A stretch of DNA of 64,000 nt from Hymenobacter norwichensis DSM 15439 (GTDB taxonomy: Bacteria > Bacteroidota > Bacteroidia > Cytophagales > Hymenobacteraceae). The position numbers were made by a program, and so were the translations under genes. The stretch spans positions 186,001 through 250,000 of the forward strand of contig NZ_ATVL01000007.1 in NCBI RefSeq assembly GCF_000420705.1, in the 5' to 3' direction. Below, piece by piece: positions 26,295 to 34,477 of the stretch; positions within the stretch are counted from its first letter, which is position 1; each line of letters begins with the position of its first letter. The notes below the pieces were generated by a model. That model saw nothing but the letters and a program-made list of their open reading frames with translations, did not search any database and was not told the origin of the DNA.

Positions 26295-26426
26295 GAAGCG
26301 GGAAGCCAGGAGTGAGAAACTGGAAGCTAGAATAGAAAAAGTAGAAGAGGTTGAAAGTGAGAAGCAGAACCGGAAGCGGAGGGGCGTCACGTACAACTGC
26401 TGTCTTCTAGCTCCTAGCTTCTTCCC
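26295..26426. repeat. Heptad-phased purine-rich repeat region between two glycosyltransferase genes
   Basis: From 26295 five 7-bp units follow one another (GAAGCGG, GAAGCCA, GGAGTGA, GAAACTG, GAAGCTA), and looser units continue to about 26380. The reverse strand from 26426 to about 26402 shows the same GAAGCTA/GGAGCTA units, so the region forms an imperfect palindrome. The right end directly touches the TGA stop of the upstream gene. Confidence 0.75.
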
Positions 26427-27119
26427 TCACAAATAGCGGAAAATAGTCCAGAGAATCTTGTAGCCGGCGCCCAAGGTGCCGCGCACCGTGCCCGACACCT
26501 TGCTGACGCCGATGCGCCGCCGGTAGCGCACGGGTACTTCGGTGCTGCGGAGCTTGAGCTTGGCGGCCTTGAGCTGCATTTCCACCGTCCAGCCGTAGGT
26601 GGTATCCTGCATACCGATACGCTGCAAAGCCGTAGCCCGGATTGCCCGGAAAGGCCCCAAGTCGGTGAACTGGGCGCCGTACAGCCGTTTCAGAAGCGTA
26701 GTAGCCAGCCAGTTACCAAAAATCTGCTGGGGCAGCATCGAGCCGTCTTCGCGCTGGCCCAGAGCCCGGGAACCAATTACCATGTCGGCCTCGCCGCGCA
26801 GAATAGGGGCCAGCAGCAGCGGCATTTCCTCGGGATAGTCGGAATGGTCGCCATCCACAAACACGATAATGTCGGGCTGCTCGGCGGCGGGGCGGGCAAA
26901 GCAGCGGGCCATGCCGGCCAGGCAGGCGTGCCCGTAGCCGGGCCGGGTTTCGCGGATAACGGTGGCGCCGGCGGCCTGGGCTACGGCGCCGGTTTGGTCG
27001 GAAGAGTTGTTGTCAACCACGATAACCTCTCGCGCCAAGCCCGCCGGAATTTCAGCCAGCACCAGCCCTATCGACTGTTCTTCATTGTAAGCGGGAATGA
27101 TAACGTCAATCAGAGGCAT
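26427..27119 (-). CDS. Family-2 glycosyltransferase, polyprenyl-phosphate-mannose/glucose synthase-like
   Basis: This 230-residue protein is a short, soluble GT2 enzyme like dolichol-phosphate-mannose synthase. The nucleotide-sugar site is seen in IIPAYNEEQSIG and VDNNSSDQT, the metal-binding motif in FVDGDHSDYP (DxD), and the acceptor region in TYGWTVEMQLKAAK and VPVRYRRRIGVSKVSGT. It would make a lipid-linked sugar donor on the cytoplasmic face for the GT-C enzyme encoded downstream. It is the first gene of the three-gene set; a repeat element of 142 bp separates it from the second. Confidence 0.88.
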   Translation of the reverse strand: MPLIDVIIPAYNEEQSIGLVLAEIPAGLAREVIVVDNNSSDQTGAVAQAAGATVIRETRPGYGHACLAGMARCFARPAAEQPDIIVFVDGDHSDYPEEMPLLLAPILRGEADMVIGSRALGQREDGSMLPQQIFGNWLATTLLKRLYGAQFTDLGPFRAIRATALQRIGMQDTTYGWTVEMQLKAAKLKLRSTEVPVRYRRRIGVSKVSGTVRGTLGAGYKILWTIFRYL

Positions 27120-27320
27120 GGGCAGGAGGGAAGGCGCGGGAAGAAAGTTGGCCGGGCCGTGGCGCCGGGCGTCGGCAACAGCTAAACCGCAAAGATGAGA
27201 CTTGAAACTTCAGCAAGTCGGCCTTTCCGGAATTTTCACCGCGGGCTGCTGCCTTCGCCGGATATTTCACTACGTAAGCTCGACAATTCGGTATCTTCGC
27301 CAGCAAATTCCAAATACATA

Positions 27321-27893
27321 ATGGGGGCTTTACAAACAGATATGCTGCAACTTGCCCAGCGCAAGCGGCGCGTGGTGTCGTTACAAACCAGTAGTGGGCT
27401 GTTCTTGGGCTACGTGCTTAGCCATAACCCCGACGTGCTAGTGCTGCGCACCATCACCCGCCAAGGTTTGCTGACGGGCGTGCGGACTATTGGCCTGAAT
27501 ACGATTTCGCAGGTGCATTTCGACGACCGGTACGTGCGTCTGATTGAATTCAAAGAGCATAACCCCGAAGTGGTATACGGCTTGCCCGCCGCCCCCGACG
27601 GGCTGGAAAACCAGTACCTGACGGTGCCAGTACTCTTGCAGCGCGCCCAGGAAGTACGCCAGCTAGTAATGCTGGAAACGCAGGGCGACAACGACCTGTA
27701 CGGCTACGTGCTCCGCCTCACGGAAGATGAATTGCTGCTGGAAGTGTACACCCAATATGGCGAAGCCGATGGCCGAACCGTGCTCAACATCGACGATATC
27801 CGTAGCGTAATTTGGAGCGACGAAGACACCCGTACCATTGAGCTGCTGCTTAAGCAGCACGGGTTAAACGAGGGTGGAACAACCGGCGAGTAA
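27321..27893 (+). CDS. Uncharacterised protein with two copies of a small beta-rich (LSm/SH3-like) domain
   Basis: This 190-residue protein contains two similar segments, residues about 10-79 and 106-178. Both run RRVVSLQTSSG-type or RQLVMLETQGD-type strand, GYVL, LVLR/LLLEV, a turn with Gly, then GLNTISQVHFDD or NIDDIRSVIWSDED, and end RLIEF or TIELL. The pattern resembles a five-strand LSm or SH3-like barrel, but no family is recognised. It has no signal peptide, so it is cytosolic. The ATG at 27321 is chosen; a longer reading from 27195 begins inside the divergent promoter region. TATCTTCG at 27292-27299 is a possible promoter element. Confidence 0.75.
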   Translation: MGALQTDMLQLAQRKRRVVSLQTSSGLFLGYVLSHNPDVLVLRTITRQGLLTGVRTIGLNTISQVHFDDRYVRLIEFKEHNPEVVYGLPAAPDGLENQYLTVPVLLQRAQEVRQLVMLETQGDNDLYGYVLRLTEDELLLEVYTQYGEADGRTVLNIDDIRSVIWSDEDTRTIELLLKQHGLNEGGTTGE

Positions 27894-28036
27894 AACCTTG
27901 CCGTAGCTGCCGCACCAGCTTCACCGCCAGCGCTAGCCTGATATTCACAGCGGTAGTAGCCAGGAGGTGTGAAGGAGGTTTACAGTCAAGCAGGCTGGTT
28001 TTGCGTAAGCAGTAGCTGACTTCAACTGCCTTGTTT

Positions 28037-29035
28037 ATGCGCAATTGCTGCTTTTTGCTGCTATTTTTTCTGTTGTTTGCTGCCGTACCCGGCCTTGCCC
28101 AAACGCCCCCATCGGCCTTCAATGCTACGCTGGATGGCTACTCTTATCCGTTTCCGGTGCAGGTGCTACCACTGAAGCTGGAAGGCCAGAACCTGCGTAT
28201 GGCGTACATGGATGTGGCCCCTACCGCTAAAGCCAACGGCCGGACCGTGGTGCTGCTGCACGGCAAAAACTTCTTCGGGGCTTACTGGCGCGAAACCATT
28301 AAGGCGCTTACGGCCGCCGGTTTCCGGGTGGTTGTGCCCGACCAGATAGGCTTTGGCAAGTCTGATAAGCCCGACCTTCACTATTCCTTCCACCAACTCG
28401 CCCACAATACCAAGTACCTGCTCGATACGTTGGGCGTGCGCCGGGCCGTGGTGGTAGGGCATAGCATGGGCGGCATGCTGGCAACCCGTTTCGCGCTGAT
28501 GTACCCCGAAGCTACCGAAAAGCTGGTGCTGGAAAACCCCATCGGGCTGGAAGACTACCGGGTGGGCGTGCCGTTCCAGCCCATAGCCCAGGCCGAAGCT
28601 ACTGAGCGCAAAAGCACCGAAGAAAGCATCCGGAAATACCACGCTACCTATTACCCCAATGGCTACCCCAAAGCGCACGACGAGTGGCTGCTGCCCCTGG
28701 CGGCCCAAACCCGCCACCCCGATTTTGTGAAAGTAGCCCGTGCCAATGCCCTCACCTTCGATATGATTTATCAGCAGCCGGTGAGCTACGAGTTCAGCTG
28801 GGTAGCCGTACCCACGCTGCTCATCATTGGGCAAGCCGACCGCACGGTGGTAGGCAAAGGCCTCATCAAAGACCCGAAAGTGCTGGCAAAGATGGGGCAA
28901 TATCCGGCGCTGGGTCAGCGCACTGCGGCAGCCATCAAAGGATCCAAGCTGGTGCCGCTGCCGGGCGTAGGACACATTCCGCACTTGGAGGCTACACCGC
29001 AATTTCTGGCGGCGCTGCTGGCTTTTGTGCGGTAG
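28037..29035 (+). CDS. Secreted alpha/beta-fold hydrolase
   Basis: The 332-residue protein has a signal peptide ending near PGLAQ and an alpha/beta-hydrolase fold. The oxyanion-hole segment is VVLLHGKNF, the nucleophile elbow GHSMGG, the acid probably Asp in IGQADRTV, and the base His in GVGHIPHLE. The PDQIGFGKSDKP segment between is typical of the haloalkane dehalogenase/lipase-like branch. The substrate is unknown. The ATG at 28037 starts the signal peptide; an in-frame TTG six bases upstream is less likely. Confidence 0.9.
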   Translation: MRNCCFLLLFFLLFAAVPGLAQTPPSAFNATLDGYSYPFPVQVLPLKLEGQNLRMAYMDVAPTAKANGRTVVLLHGKNFFGAYWRETIKALTAAGFRVVVPDQIGFGKSDKPDLHYSFHQLAHNTKYLLDTLGVRRAVVVGHSMGGMLATRFALMYPEATEKLVLENPIGLEDYRVGVPFQPIAQAEATERKSTEESIRKYHATYYPNGYPKAHDEWLLPLAAQTRHPDFVKVARANALTFDMIYQQPVSYEFSWVAVPTLLIIGQADRTVVGKGLIKDPKVLAKMGQYPALGQRTAAAIKGSKLVPLPGVGHIPHLEATPQFLAALLAFVR

Positions 29036-29172
29036 GGCAGCTTCTGAAAGCAACTGCTGATGCTGCTGTGCCAACCAGTTATAGTGAATAGTACGTATTA
29101 CCGTTTGGCAACTCACTGAACCTTCCGGAACCAGGTTGTAGATTGCGCGCCCATTTCAGCGACCTTCCCTTC

Positions 29173-30084
29173 ATGTTTGAAAATTCCTTACGCTGGCTGC
29201 TGCCTATGTTGCTGCTGTTAGCGTTGCCAGCCGTCGCTCAACAGCAACCGGCTGCCCCTAAACCTACGCCCACCCAGCAACGGTCAACGCCCCCCAGGAA
29301 GCCTGCTCGCCGGCCTGTTGCTCGCCCCAAAACCACCAAGCCTACCCCCAAGCCGGTGGCCCCCAAGCTGGAGCACGCCGTAGTCATAAGCGTGAGTGAC
29401 ACCATTAAGCACCGCTTTGTTGTACCGCAAGTGCAGATGGCTAATGCCGCGGTGGCAGCCCGCATCAATTTAGGGCTAACGGATGCCGCCTTGGGCGAAG
29501 ACCTGGAGGATGTACCTCAACCACTCACGGCCCAGGCAGCCATCGACCAGGCTCACGTAGAATTTGAAGCTGGCAAAAGCGGTTTCACCGAGTCGCGCTA
29601 TGAGGTGCTCTACAACGACCATAACCTGTTGTCGGTAGAGTGCATTTCTGAATACTTGGGGGCATACCCGTCCACTGTGCGGCGCCACGCCACCTTTGAT
29701 TTGCGCACGGGCCGCCTGCTGGAAGTGCGTGACCTAGTGGCCGATACGGCATCCTTGCGGCAGCGCTGGCAGGAGTCCATCAATCGGCGCGTAACAGAGC
29801 ACCTGCGCACCCTGCCCAACGAGTACCCCCAACTGACCACTGATTCGGTGATGTTGGCCGATGTGAAACAGCGCCTCTACTGGAACGATAGCCTCAAGGC
29901 GGTGGAACTGCTGCCCGAAGAACCGCGCTTCTATGACTTCGCCCTCACGCCCTTCGGCCTGATGCTATACTACGACTTTGGATTTCCCCACGTCATTCAG
30001 GCCCTGCAACCCGAGCTGAACTACCAGTTCCTTTACGCCAACCTCAAGCCCTGGCTGAAACCCAAAGGCCCCTTGGATTTTTGA
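29173..30084 (+). CDS. Secreted protein with DUF3298/PdaC-like domain
   Basis: The 303-residue protein has a signal peptide ending near PAVAQ, then a Pro/Lys/Thr-rich, strongly basic stretch (about 20-70), which may lie in or next to the wall. The C-terminal part matches the DUF4163/DUF3298 pattern, with RYEVLYNDHNLLSVECISEY, a STVRRHATFDLRTGRLLEVRDL strand-turn and a final LTPFGLMLYYDFGFP. The domain is found in PdaC-type deacetylases and in RsiV-type lysozyme-binding anti-sigma factors. No deacetylase catalytic domain is present, so a ligand-binding role is more likely. Confidence 0.72.
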   Translation: MFENSLRWLLPMLLLLALPAVAQQQPAAPKPTPTQQRSTPPRKPARRPVARPKTTKPTPKPVAPKLEHAVVISVSDTIKHRFVVPQVQMANAAVAARINLGLTDAALGEDLEDVPQPLTAQAAIDQAHVEFEAGKSGFTESRYEVLYNDHNLLSVECISEYLGAYPSTVRRHATFDLRTGRLLEVRDLVADTASLRQRWQESINRRVTEHLRTLPNEYPQLTTDSVMLADVKQRLYWNDSLKAVELLPEEPRFYDFALTPFGLMLYYDFGFPHVIQALQPELNYQFLYANLKPWLKPKGPLDF

Positions 30085-30176
30085 GCGGATTCAGAACCAA
30101 GACAACCCATCTAAAGGCCGAAAAGTCGCTCAATCGGAGCATTTGAAGCGGAACACATTGCTTAGTAAGTCATTAT

Positions 30177-30222
30177 AAAAACGCCCGTCATTCCGAGTTT
30201 ATCGAGGAATGACGGGCGTTTT
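30177..30222. terminator. Bidirectional intrinsic terminator
   Basis: A perfect 17-bp stem (30177-30193 with 30206-30222) with a 12-nt loop has A residues before and T residues after it. It lies between the convergent DUF3298-like and 4Fe-4S protein genes. Confidence 0.9.
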
Positions 30223-30245
30223 AGTTTGTTGGAAACACTCTACTG

Positions 30246-30304
30246 GTCAAAGGTTGACTGGCCAATTATTGAGTGGTACATTCAACAATAAGCCAGTCAA
30301 CCTT
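30246..30304. repeat. Palindromic intergenic element
   Basis: The arms match over AAAGGTTGACTGGC and continue imperfectly with ATTATTGA/TATTGTTGA-like segments. It lies between the terminator and the stop of the minus-strand gene at 30311. The GGTTGACTGGC motif also occurs singly near 2551-2562, after the dehydrogenase gene. Confidence 0.7.
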
Positions 30305-30310
30305 TACCCC

Positions 30311-31690
30311 TTAACTCAATATGCGCAAGGAGTCAGGGTGGATGAGCTGGGAGCTTTGGTAGCGGCCTTCACGCGGGCCATTTTCTAGGTTAAGCACGCC
30401 ACGGGGGCAGGCCGTGCTACATAGGCCACATCCCACACAAGCGGCCCGAATGATGGGCTCCCCGCGCTGGGCGTATTGCTTCACGTCGATGCCCATCTCG
30501 CACACATTGGAGCAGTTGCCGCACGATATGCACTGCGCGCCATTAGTGGTGATGCGGAAACGAGAGAAATGCTTCTGCAACAACCCCAGGTACGCCGCCA
30601 TCGGGCACCCAAACCGGCACCACACCCGGCTGCCCAACAGTGGGTAGAATCCTACTCCAATCACGCCCGAAAACACCGAGCCAATAGCAAAACCGTAGGC
30701 CCTGGATAGTGGATCGGCGACGGGTTGCAAGGCGGGCACCGCGCCCGAAGCGGCCAGCCACAGCAGCGCCGTGAGCAGCACAATCAGCACCAGCACCGCG
30801 TAGATAATGCGCACTTCCCAGCGCCAAGCCGCGCGGCTTTTGTCGGAGAGGTGGCGGTAGGGGTCGCCGGCGGTTTCGGCAAGGCCGCCGCAGCCGCACA
30901 CCCACGAGCAATACCAGCGCTTACCGTAGAAATAGGTGAGAATGGGCGTGCCTACAAACGACATGACCACGCCCCAAAACACCATGAATACCCCCAGTCC
31001 CGGCCCACCATCCTTCAGCAGATATCCCACGGTGCCCGGAAACAGGTAGTCATATTTCAGGGGCCAGAAGTAGCTGAAATAGTATTCGGGCCGCTGGAAA
31101 GCCAACAGTAAGCCTGGTAGCAAAAAGGCAAACCCCAACTGAAAGAACATCACCGAAACCGTGCGGACCCGCTGATACGGCGAATGACGGTAACGCCACA
31201 ACGCTCGTCCCCCCATCACCAATATAGCCAATGTATAGAAAGTGCCATACAGAAACCACTGGTCGGAAGGCTTGTGGCGCAGAGCTTGGCTGAACGGGTC
31301 GAGGGCGTGTACTAACTGATTGAGCGGCCCGAAATTGCCTTGGTCGTCGGGGCTGCTAAACCAATAAAGCACTACATAAAAACCAGTTAGCACCACTGCC
31401 GTCAGCCAAGCTACTGCCCCGCGTCCGGTGCTGCCCCGCAGCCATAGGTTGTTGTGCCGTACGCCCGCTGGGCCTTGCCCAAAGTGTCGCCATGCCCAGC
31501 CTAGCGTGCCGCCTCCAATTAGCGTTAAAGCCACCCAGAAACTGAATTTTGCCCGTTGGGCATCGGCGTCAAACGCCACAGTAGTCAAAGCTACCAGCCC
31601 CAGCCCGACACTGGTAAGCAGGGCCTTTTCGAGGCCTGGTGTGTTCGGGACGGGGGGTGGCGTCAGGATGAGAGGAACGGCAGAAGCCAT
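30311..31690 (-). CDS. Membrane-bound 4Fe-4S polyferredoxin (NapH/CcoG-like)
   Basis: The 459-residue protein has about seven membrane helices and a C-terminal ferredoxin domain with two 4Fe-4S motifs, CISCGNCSNVCEMG and CVGCGLCSTACPRG. Two further Cys pairs in the membrane part, WYCSWVCGCGG and VWCRFGCP, are typical of the NapH/RdxA/CcoG branch, which passes electrons across or along the inner membrane. It is the last of three minus-strand genes with the small membrane protein (31840) and the FAD oxidoreductase (32186), suggesting an electron-transfer module. The partner is unknown. Confidence 0.9.
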   Translation of the reverse strand: MASAVPLILTPPPVPNTPGLEKALLTSVGLGLVALTTVAFDADAQRAKFSFWVALTLIGGGTLGWAWRHFGQGPAGVRHNNLWLRGSTGRGAVAWLTAVVLTGFYVVLYWFSSPDDQGNFGPLNQLVHALDPFSQALRHKPSDQWFLYGTFYTLAILVMGGRALWRYRHSPYQRVRTVSVMFFQLGFAFLLPGLLLAFQRPEYYFSYFWPLKYDYLFPGTVGYLLKDGGPGLGVFMVFWGVVMSFVGTPILTYFYGKRWYCSWVCGCGGLAETAGDPYRHLSDKSRAAWRWEVRIIYAVLVLIVLLTALLWLAASGAVPALQPVADPLSRAYGFAIGSVFSGVIGVGFYPLLGSRVWCRFGCPMAAYLGLLQKHFSRFRITTNGAQCISCGNCSNVCEMGIDVKQYAQRGEPIIRAACVGCGLCSTACPRGVLNLENGPREGRYQSSQLIHPDSLRILS

Positions 31691-31839
31691 GCTATGAACA
31701 GGATAAAGAAAAAGTAACGCCCCACACCAAATGAGGTGCGAAGGCGAAGCTACCGGAACAAAAGGTGTTGCCTAAAGGAATTATGGAAGCTACGTTGTAG
31801 AGGCCTTACCAAAGGTCCTTGCTGCGGAAGTGCCCCGGC

Positions 31840-32106
31840 TTAGTGTGCGTAATCGTGGTCGTCATGCTCATCATCGTCGTGGTGATGATGATGATGCGGA
31901 GCCGCCGGCTTGCCAAACAGGTTGATGAGCGTGCCGCCCACGTATAGCGCCGCCCAGCACACATACAGCCAGTTGTAGCCAACTGGTGTGGACTTAGTGA
32001 AAAAATGCAGCACCAAGTGAGCACCAGCACTCATAATCAGGCCCGTGACGGCAATAAACTGAAAGCTATTGAGGGCGCTGGGACGGTATAGTTTGTTGAA
32101 ATCCAT
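31840..32106 (-). CDS. Small membrane protein with His/Asp-rich tail
   Basis: The 88-residue product has two membrane helices (about 15-35 and 44-62). Its C-terminal tail of about 20 residues contains six consecutive His followed by a mixture of Asp, Glu and His, a likely metal-binding site. The protein is not recognised. It lies between an FAD oxidoreductase and a 4Fe-4S protein on the same strand, and it may be part of their complex or supply metal. Confidence 0.72.
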   Translation of the reverse strand: MDFNKLYRPSALNSFQFIAVTGLIMSAGAHLVLHFFTKSTPVGYNWLYVCWAALYVGGTLINLFGKPAAPHHHHHHDDDEHDDHDYAH

Positions 32107-32185
32107 TGGAGCAAGTGAAAGGCGGGGTAATGGTGGCCCAAAAGTAAAGCGCCTTTGTAGAGCAACAGGCCAAGCCTGCTAACGG

Positions 32186-33538
32186 CTAGCGGGCGGCGCG
32201 GTTGAGCTGCAAGGCACGCAGTAGCCCGCGCCGACGCTTCAAGGTTACGGGTTGGGCCGGAAACTGCTCATTGAACTGTCGGACAATGGCTGCTTCGTGC
32301 TGCCGGAAAAACTCAGGGTCGAAGTTGGCGGCTCCTAGCTCTTGCAATACAGTCTGCACTGGCGTTGCGGCTTGCAGCCAGGCTTCCCACACCTCATGGC
32401 GCTGCCGGATGCCCATGGCATTCATGCCTGTCACGGCGAATTGAGCATCAGGCCGGAAGTTGATGCGGAATGCTAGCGGAGCCGTAGGGTGCTGCCAGTA
32501 GAACGACTCTTCGCCCGGCGCCGGCACCACGGGTACGCGGCCGTAGGTTTGATATTCGAGGTTGAAAAACTTAGCCGAGTTAAACCACGTTCCGCGTCGG
32601 TAAGGCAGCGGCTGCCCACAGATAGTATGCGCCACGGTTTCGCCCTGGGCTCGGCCAGTGTACCAAAGCTGCTCGATAGGAACTTCCCCAGCGCCGGGTT
32701 GGCGGTGTTGGGCACAGTCGCCAGCGGCATACACCCCTTGGGCGCTGGTTTCCAGCAGTTCATTCACTAGAATGCCTCGGTCGGTAGCCAAGCCGGCCGC
32801 TTTAGCCAACTCGATATTAGGCGTCACGCCGGTGGCCAGCCCCACCCATTGAGTCAGTATCTTTTCACCAGTTGTGGTGCATACGGTCTGCACGTGTCCT
32901 TCTGTATTGGGTAGCAGCTCGGCCAGTTCGGTGCGATACCGAACGTTGATGTGGTGGGCCCGCAACTGCTGGTCAATCAACTCGGCTTCGGGTTTGGGCA
33001 GCACTGAGGCCCAATAGTGGGCGTCGCGGACCAGCAGCGTAACCTGGATACCGCGCGAGTGTAGCATTTCAGCTAGCTCGATGCCAATCAGGCCGCCACC
33101 TACCACCACCGCATGCTTAATATCGTGCGTATCGCGGCTCATACGAGCCATATCAGGCAACGAATATAGGCCCTGCACCCCGCGTAAGTCCTGGCCTGGC
33201 CAGCCAGCGAAGCGGCTTACCGAGCCCGTGGCCAGCAAGAGCTGATCGTAGGATAAAATACGTTCAGTGCTTAAGGTCAGTTCTTTGCGCTGAAGGTCTA
33301 ACCCGGTGGCGGTTGCAAAAACCAGGTCGAGACGGTTTTCTTGCCAAAACCAGTCTTCGTAAGGTTTGATATCGGGGTAGCGCAGATGGCCCATGTACAC
33401 GTACATCAGCGCCGTGCGGGAGAAATGGTGGGTTGTTTCGTCGGATACCAGTGTAATACGCGCAGCCGGTTGCAGGCGTCGGGCAGTGAGAGCCGCCGTT
33501 ACGCCTGTAATGCCATTGCCGATAATAACTAGGTGCAT
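32186..33538 (-). CDS. FAD/NAD(P)-dependent oxidoreductase (NirB/rubredoxin reductase-like)
   Basis: The 450-residue protein has two Rossmann folds. The FAD site is VIIGNGITGVTAAL at the N-terminus and TSAQGVYAAGDCAQH near residue 270, and the NAD(P) site is VVGGGLIGIELAEML near 150. The layout matches pyridine nucleotide-disulfide oxidoreductases of the NirB/rubredoxin reductase type; no redox Cys pair is visible next to FAD, so it should transfer electrons to another protein rather than a disulfide. The 4Fe-4S membrane protein downstream is a natural partner. The C-terminal part (about 310-450) is specific to this subgroup. Confidence 0.88.
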   Translation of the reverse strand: MHLVIIGNGITGVTAALTARRLQPAARITLVSDETTHHFSRTALMYVYMGHLRYPDIKPYEDWFWQENRLDLVFATATGLDLQRKELTLSTERILSYDQLLLATGSVSRFAGWPGQDLRGVQGLYSLPDMARMSRDTHDIKHAVVVGGGLIGIELAEMLHSRGIQVTLLVRDAHYWASVLPKPEAELIDQQLRAHHINVRYRTELAELLPNTEGHVQTVCTTTGEKILTQWVGLATGVTPNIELAKAAGLATDRGILVNELLETSAQGVYAAGDCAQHRQPGAGEVPIEQLWYTGRAQGETVAHTICGQPLPYRRGTWFNSAKFFNLEYQTYGRVPVVPAPGEESFYWQHPTAPLAFRINFRPDAQFAVTGMNAMGIRQRHEVWEAWLQAATPVQTVLQELGAANFDPEFFRQHEAAIVRQFNEQFPAQPVTLKRRRGLLRALQLNRAAR

Positions 33539-33978
33539 AAGTGAATATAATACAACTAGTAGCCTAAAAGGCTATCAGTTGATATGGAAGTAGAATGAAA
33601 CAAAGTGATGCACCAAAAGTCTTGGGTAAGCCTCGAACTTGAAGCCTACTTCAACTGCGTGTAGCCAAACTATCTGCGTATGGTTGCGCTATAGGCGAAA
33701 CGTTTCAGCACATCATCAGCCAACTCCCTGCTCAGTATGGGTGGACATAGTTAGGTAATTGTATCATATATCTAATATTTTTTTGAAAAATATACTGTTG
33801 CGGTGGCATAAATAGATGTGCAAAGCAGAAGAAATTTCCACGGAATGGAAAAGTGATGATAAGATACGTGCCTAGATTCTGGATTCCAGATAGAAAACCC
33901 AGTTGGCGCGATACAACTTCACTAGTACCAGCCCGTAAGAATAGGTAAGCATCCTATCTCACCTCAATTCGCACAGCC
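33539..33978. other. Gene-free stretch with A+T-rich block and small palindromes
   Basis: These 440 bp separate divergent genes and hold no convincing reading frame. A markedly A+T-rich block (about 33755-33800) contains a near-palindrome of T and A runs around 33773-33792. Shorter dyads occur at 33559-33573 (TAGCC/GGCTA) and 33836-33852 (TTTCCA/TGGAAA), with TCTGGATTCCAGA at about 33876. It probably holds the promoters of the two genes; no exact TAnnTTTG was placed near either start. Confidence 0.5.
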
Positions 33979-34392
33979 ATGATACTCGATAAATTGTTTG
34001 GTAAAGACGAAGTCAACGACGACGATAAAGCAAACAGCGGAATCACTGATAAACAACCCGCTCCGTATAACGAAGAGCTGGAAAAAGAAAAAACGTATAA
34101 AGCCGACCAAAGCAACGGCAAAGAAGCCAACGACCCATCGGCACAGCGCAACACCGGAGCCCAGGGCTACACCCAGCGTAGCGACCAGAAAGACCAACTG
34201 CAAAACCTGCACATTGGCGGTAGCGAAACGGAGCCCCAGGGCGGCAACGACCACAGCAACTCTGGTGAAAACTCGGCGGGCCCCGGCTTCGAGGCAGAAG
34301 GTAGCATCGAGCTAGACCACAAGCTCCGCACCCGCGACCAAGAATTTGGAGAAAGTGCCCCTAGCGGTCCTGCTACCCCAGTACACGACTAA
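33979..34392 (+). CDS. Hydrophilic, probably disordered protein of unknown function
   Basis: The 137-residue protein has almost no hydrophobic residues after the first six (MILDKLFGKDE). It is rich in Asp, Glu, Asn, Gln, Lys, Ser and Gly, with no signal peptide and no recognised domain. The composition suggests an intrinsically disordered cytosolic protein of the hydrophilin type, perhaps linked to desiccation or salt stress, which is inference only. It ends directly at a 33-bp perfect hairpin. Confidence 0.65.
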   Translation: MILDKLFGKDEVNDDDKANSGITDKQPAPYNEELEKEKTYKADQSNGKEANDPSAQRNTGAQGYTQRSDQKDQLQNLHIGGSETEPQGGNDHSNSGENSAGPGFEAEGSIELDHKLRTRDQEFGESAPSGPATPVHD

Positions 34393-34474
34393 GCTGCCAC
34401 AAGTAGCCCCCATGCAAAAGCGCCGCGCCGGATATCCAGCACGGCGCTTTTGCATGGGGGCTACTTGTGGCAGC
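34393..34474. terminator. Very long perfect hairpin shared by two convergent genes
   Basis: The two arms (34393-34425 and 34442-34474) are perfect reverse complements over 33 bp with a 16-nt loop. The left arm starts at the base after the TAA of the hydrophilic protein gene, and the right arm ends 3 bp before the stop of the APC permease. It is much longer than a normal terminator stem. Confidence 0.92.
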
Positions 34475-34477
34475 AAC

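Noticed and set aside
28166..29116. Long open frame antisense to the alpha/beta hydrolase
   Set aside because: The plus-strand frame has a signal peptide and complete catalytic motifs; the antisense product is low-complexity His/Gln-rich and unlike any family.
31840..31900. Six consecutive His codons as vector His-tag contamination
   Set aside because: The tract continues into mixed Asp/Glu/His codons and sits in a normal gene context with no vector sequence.
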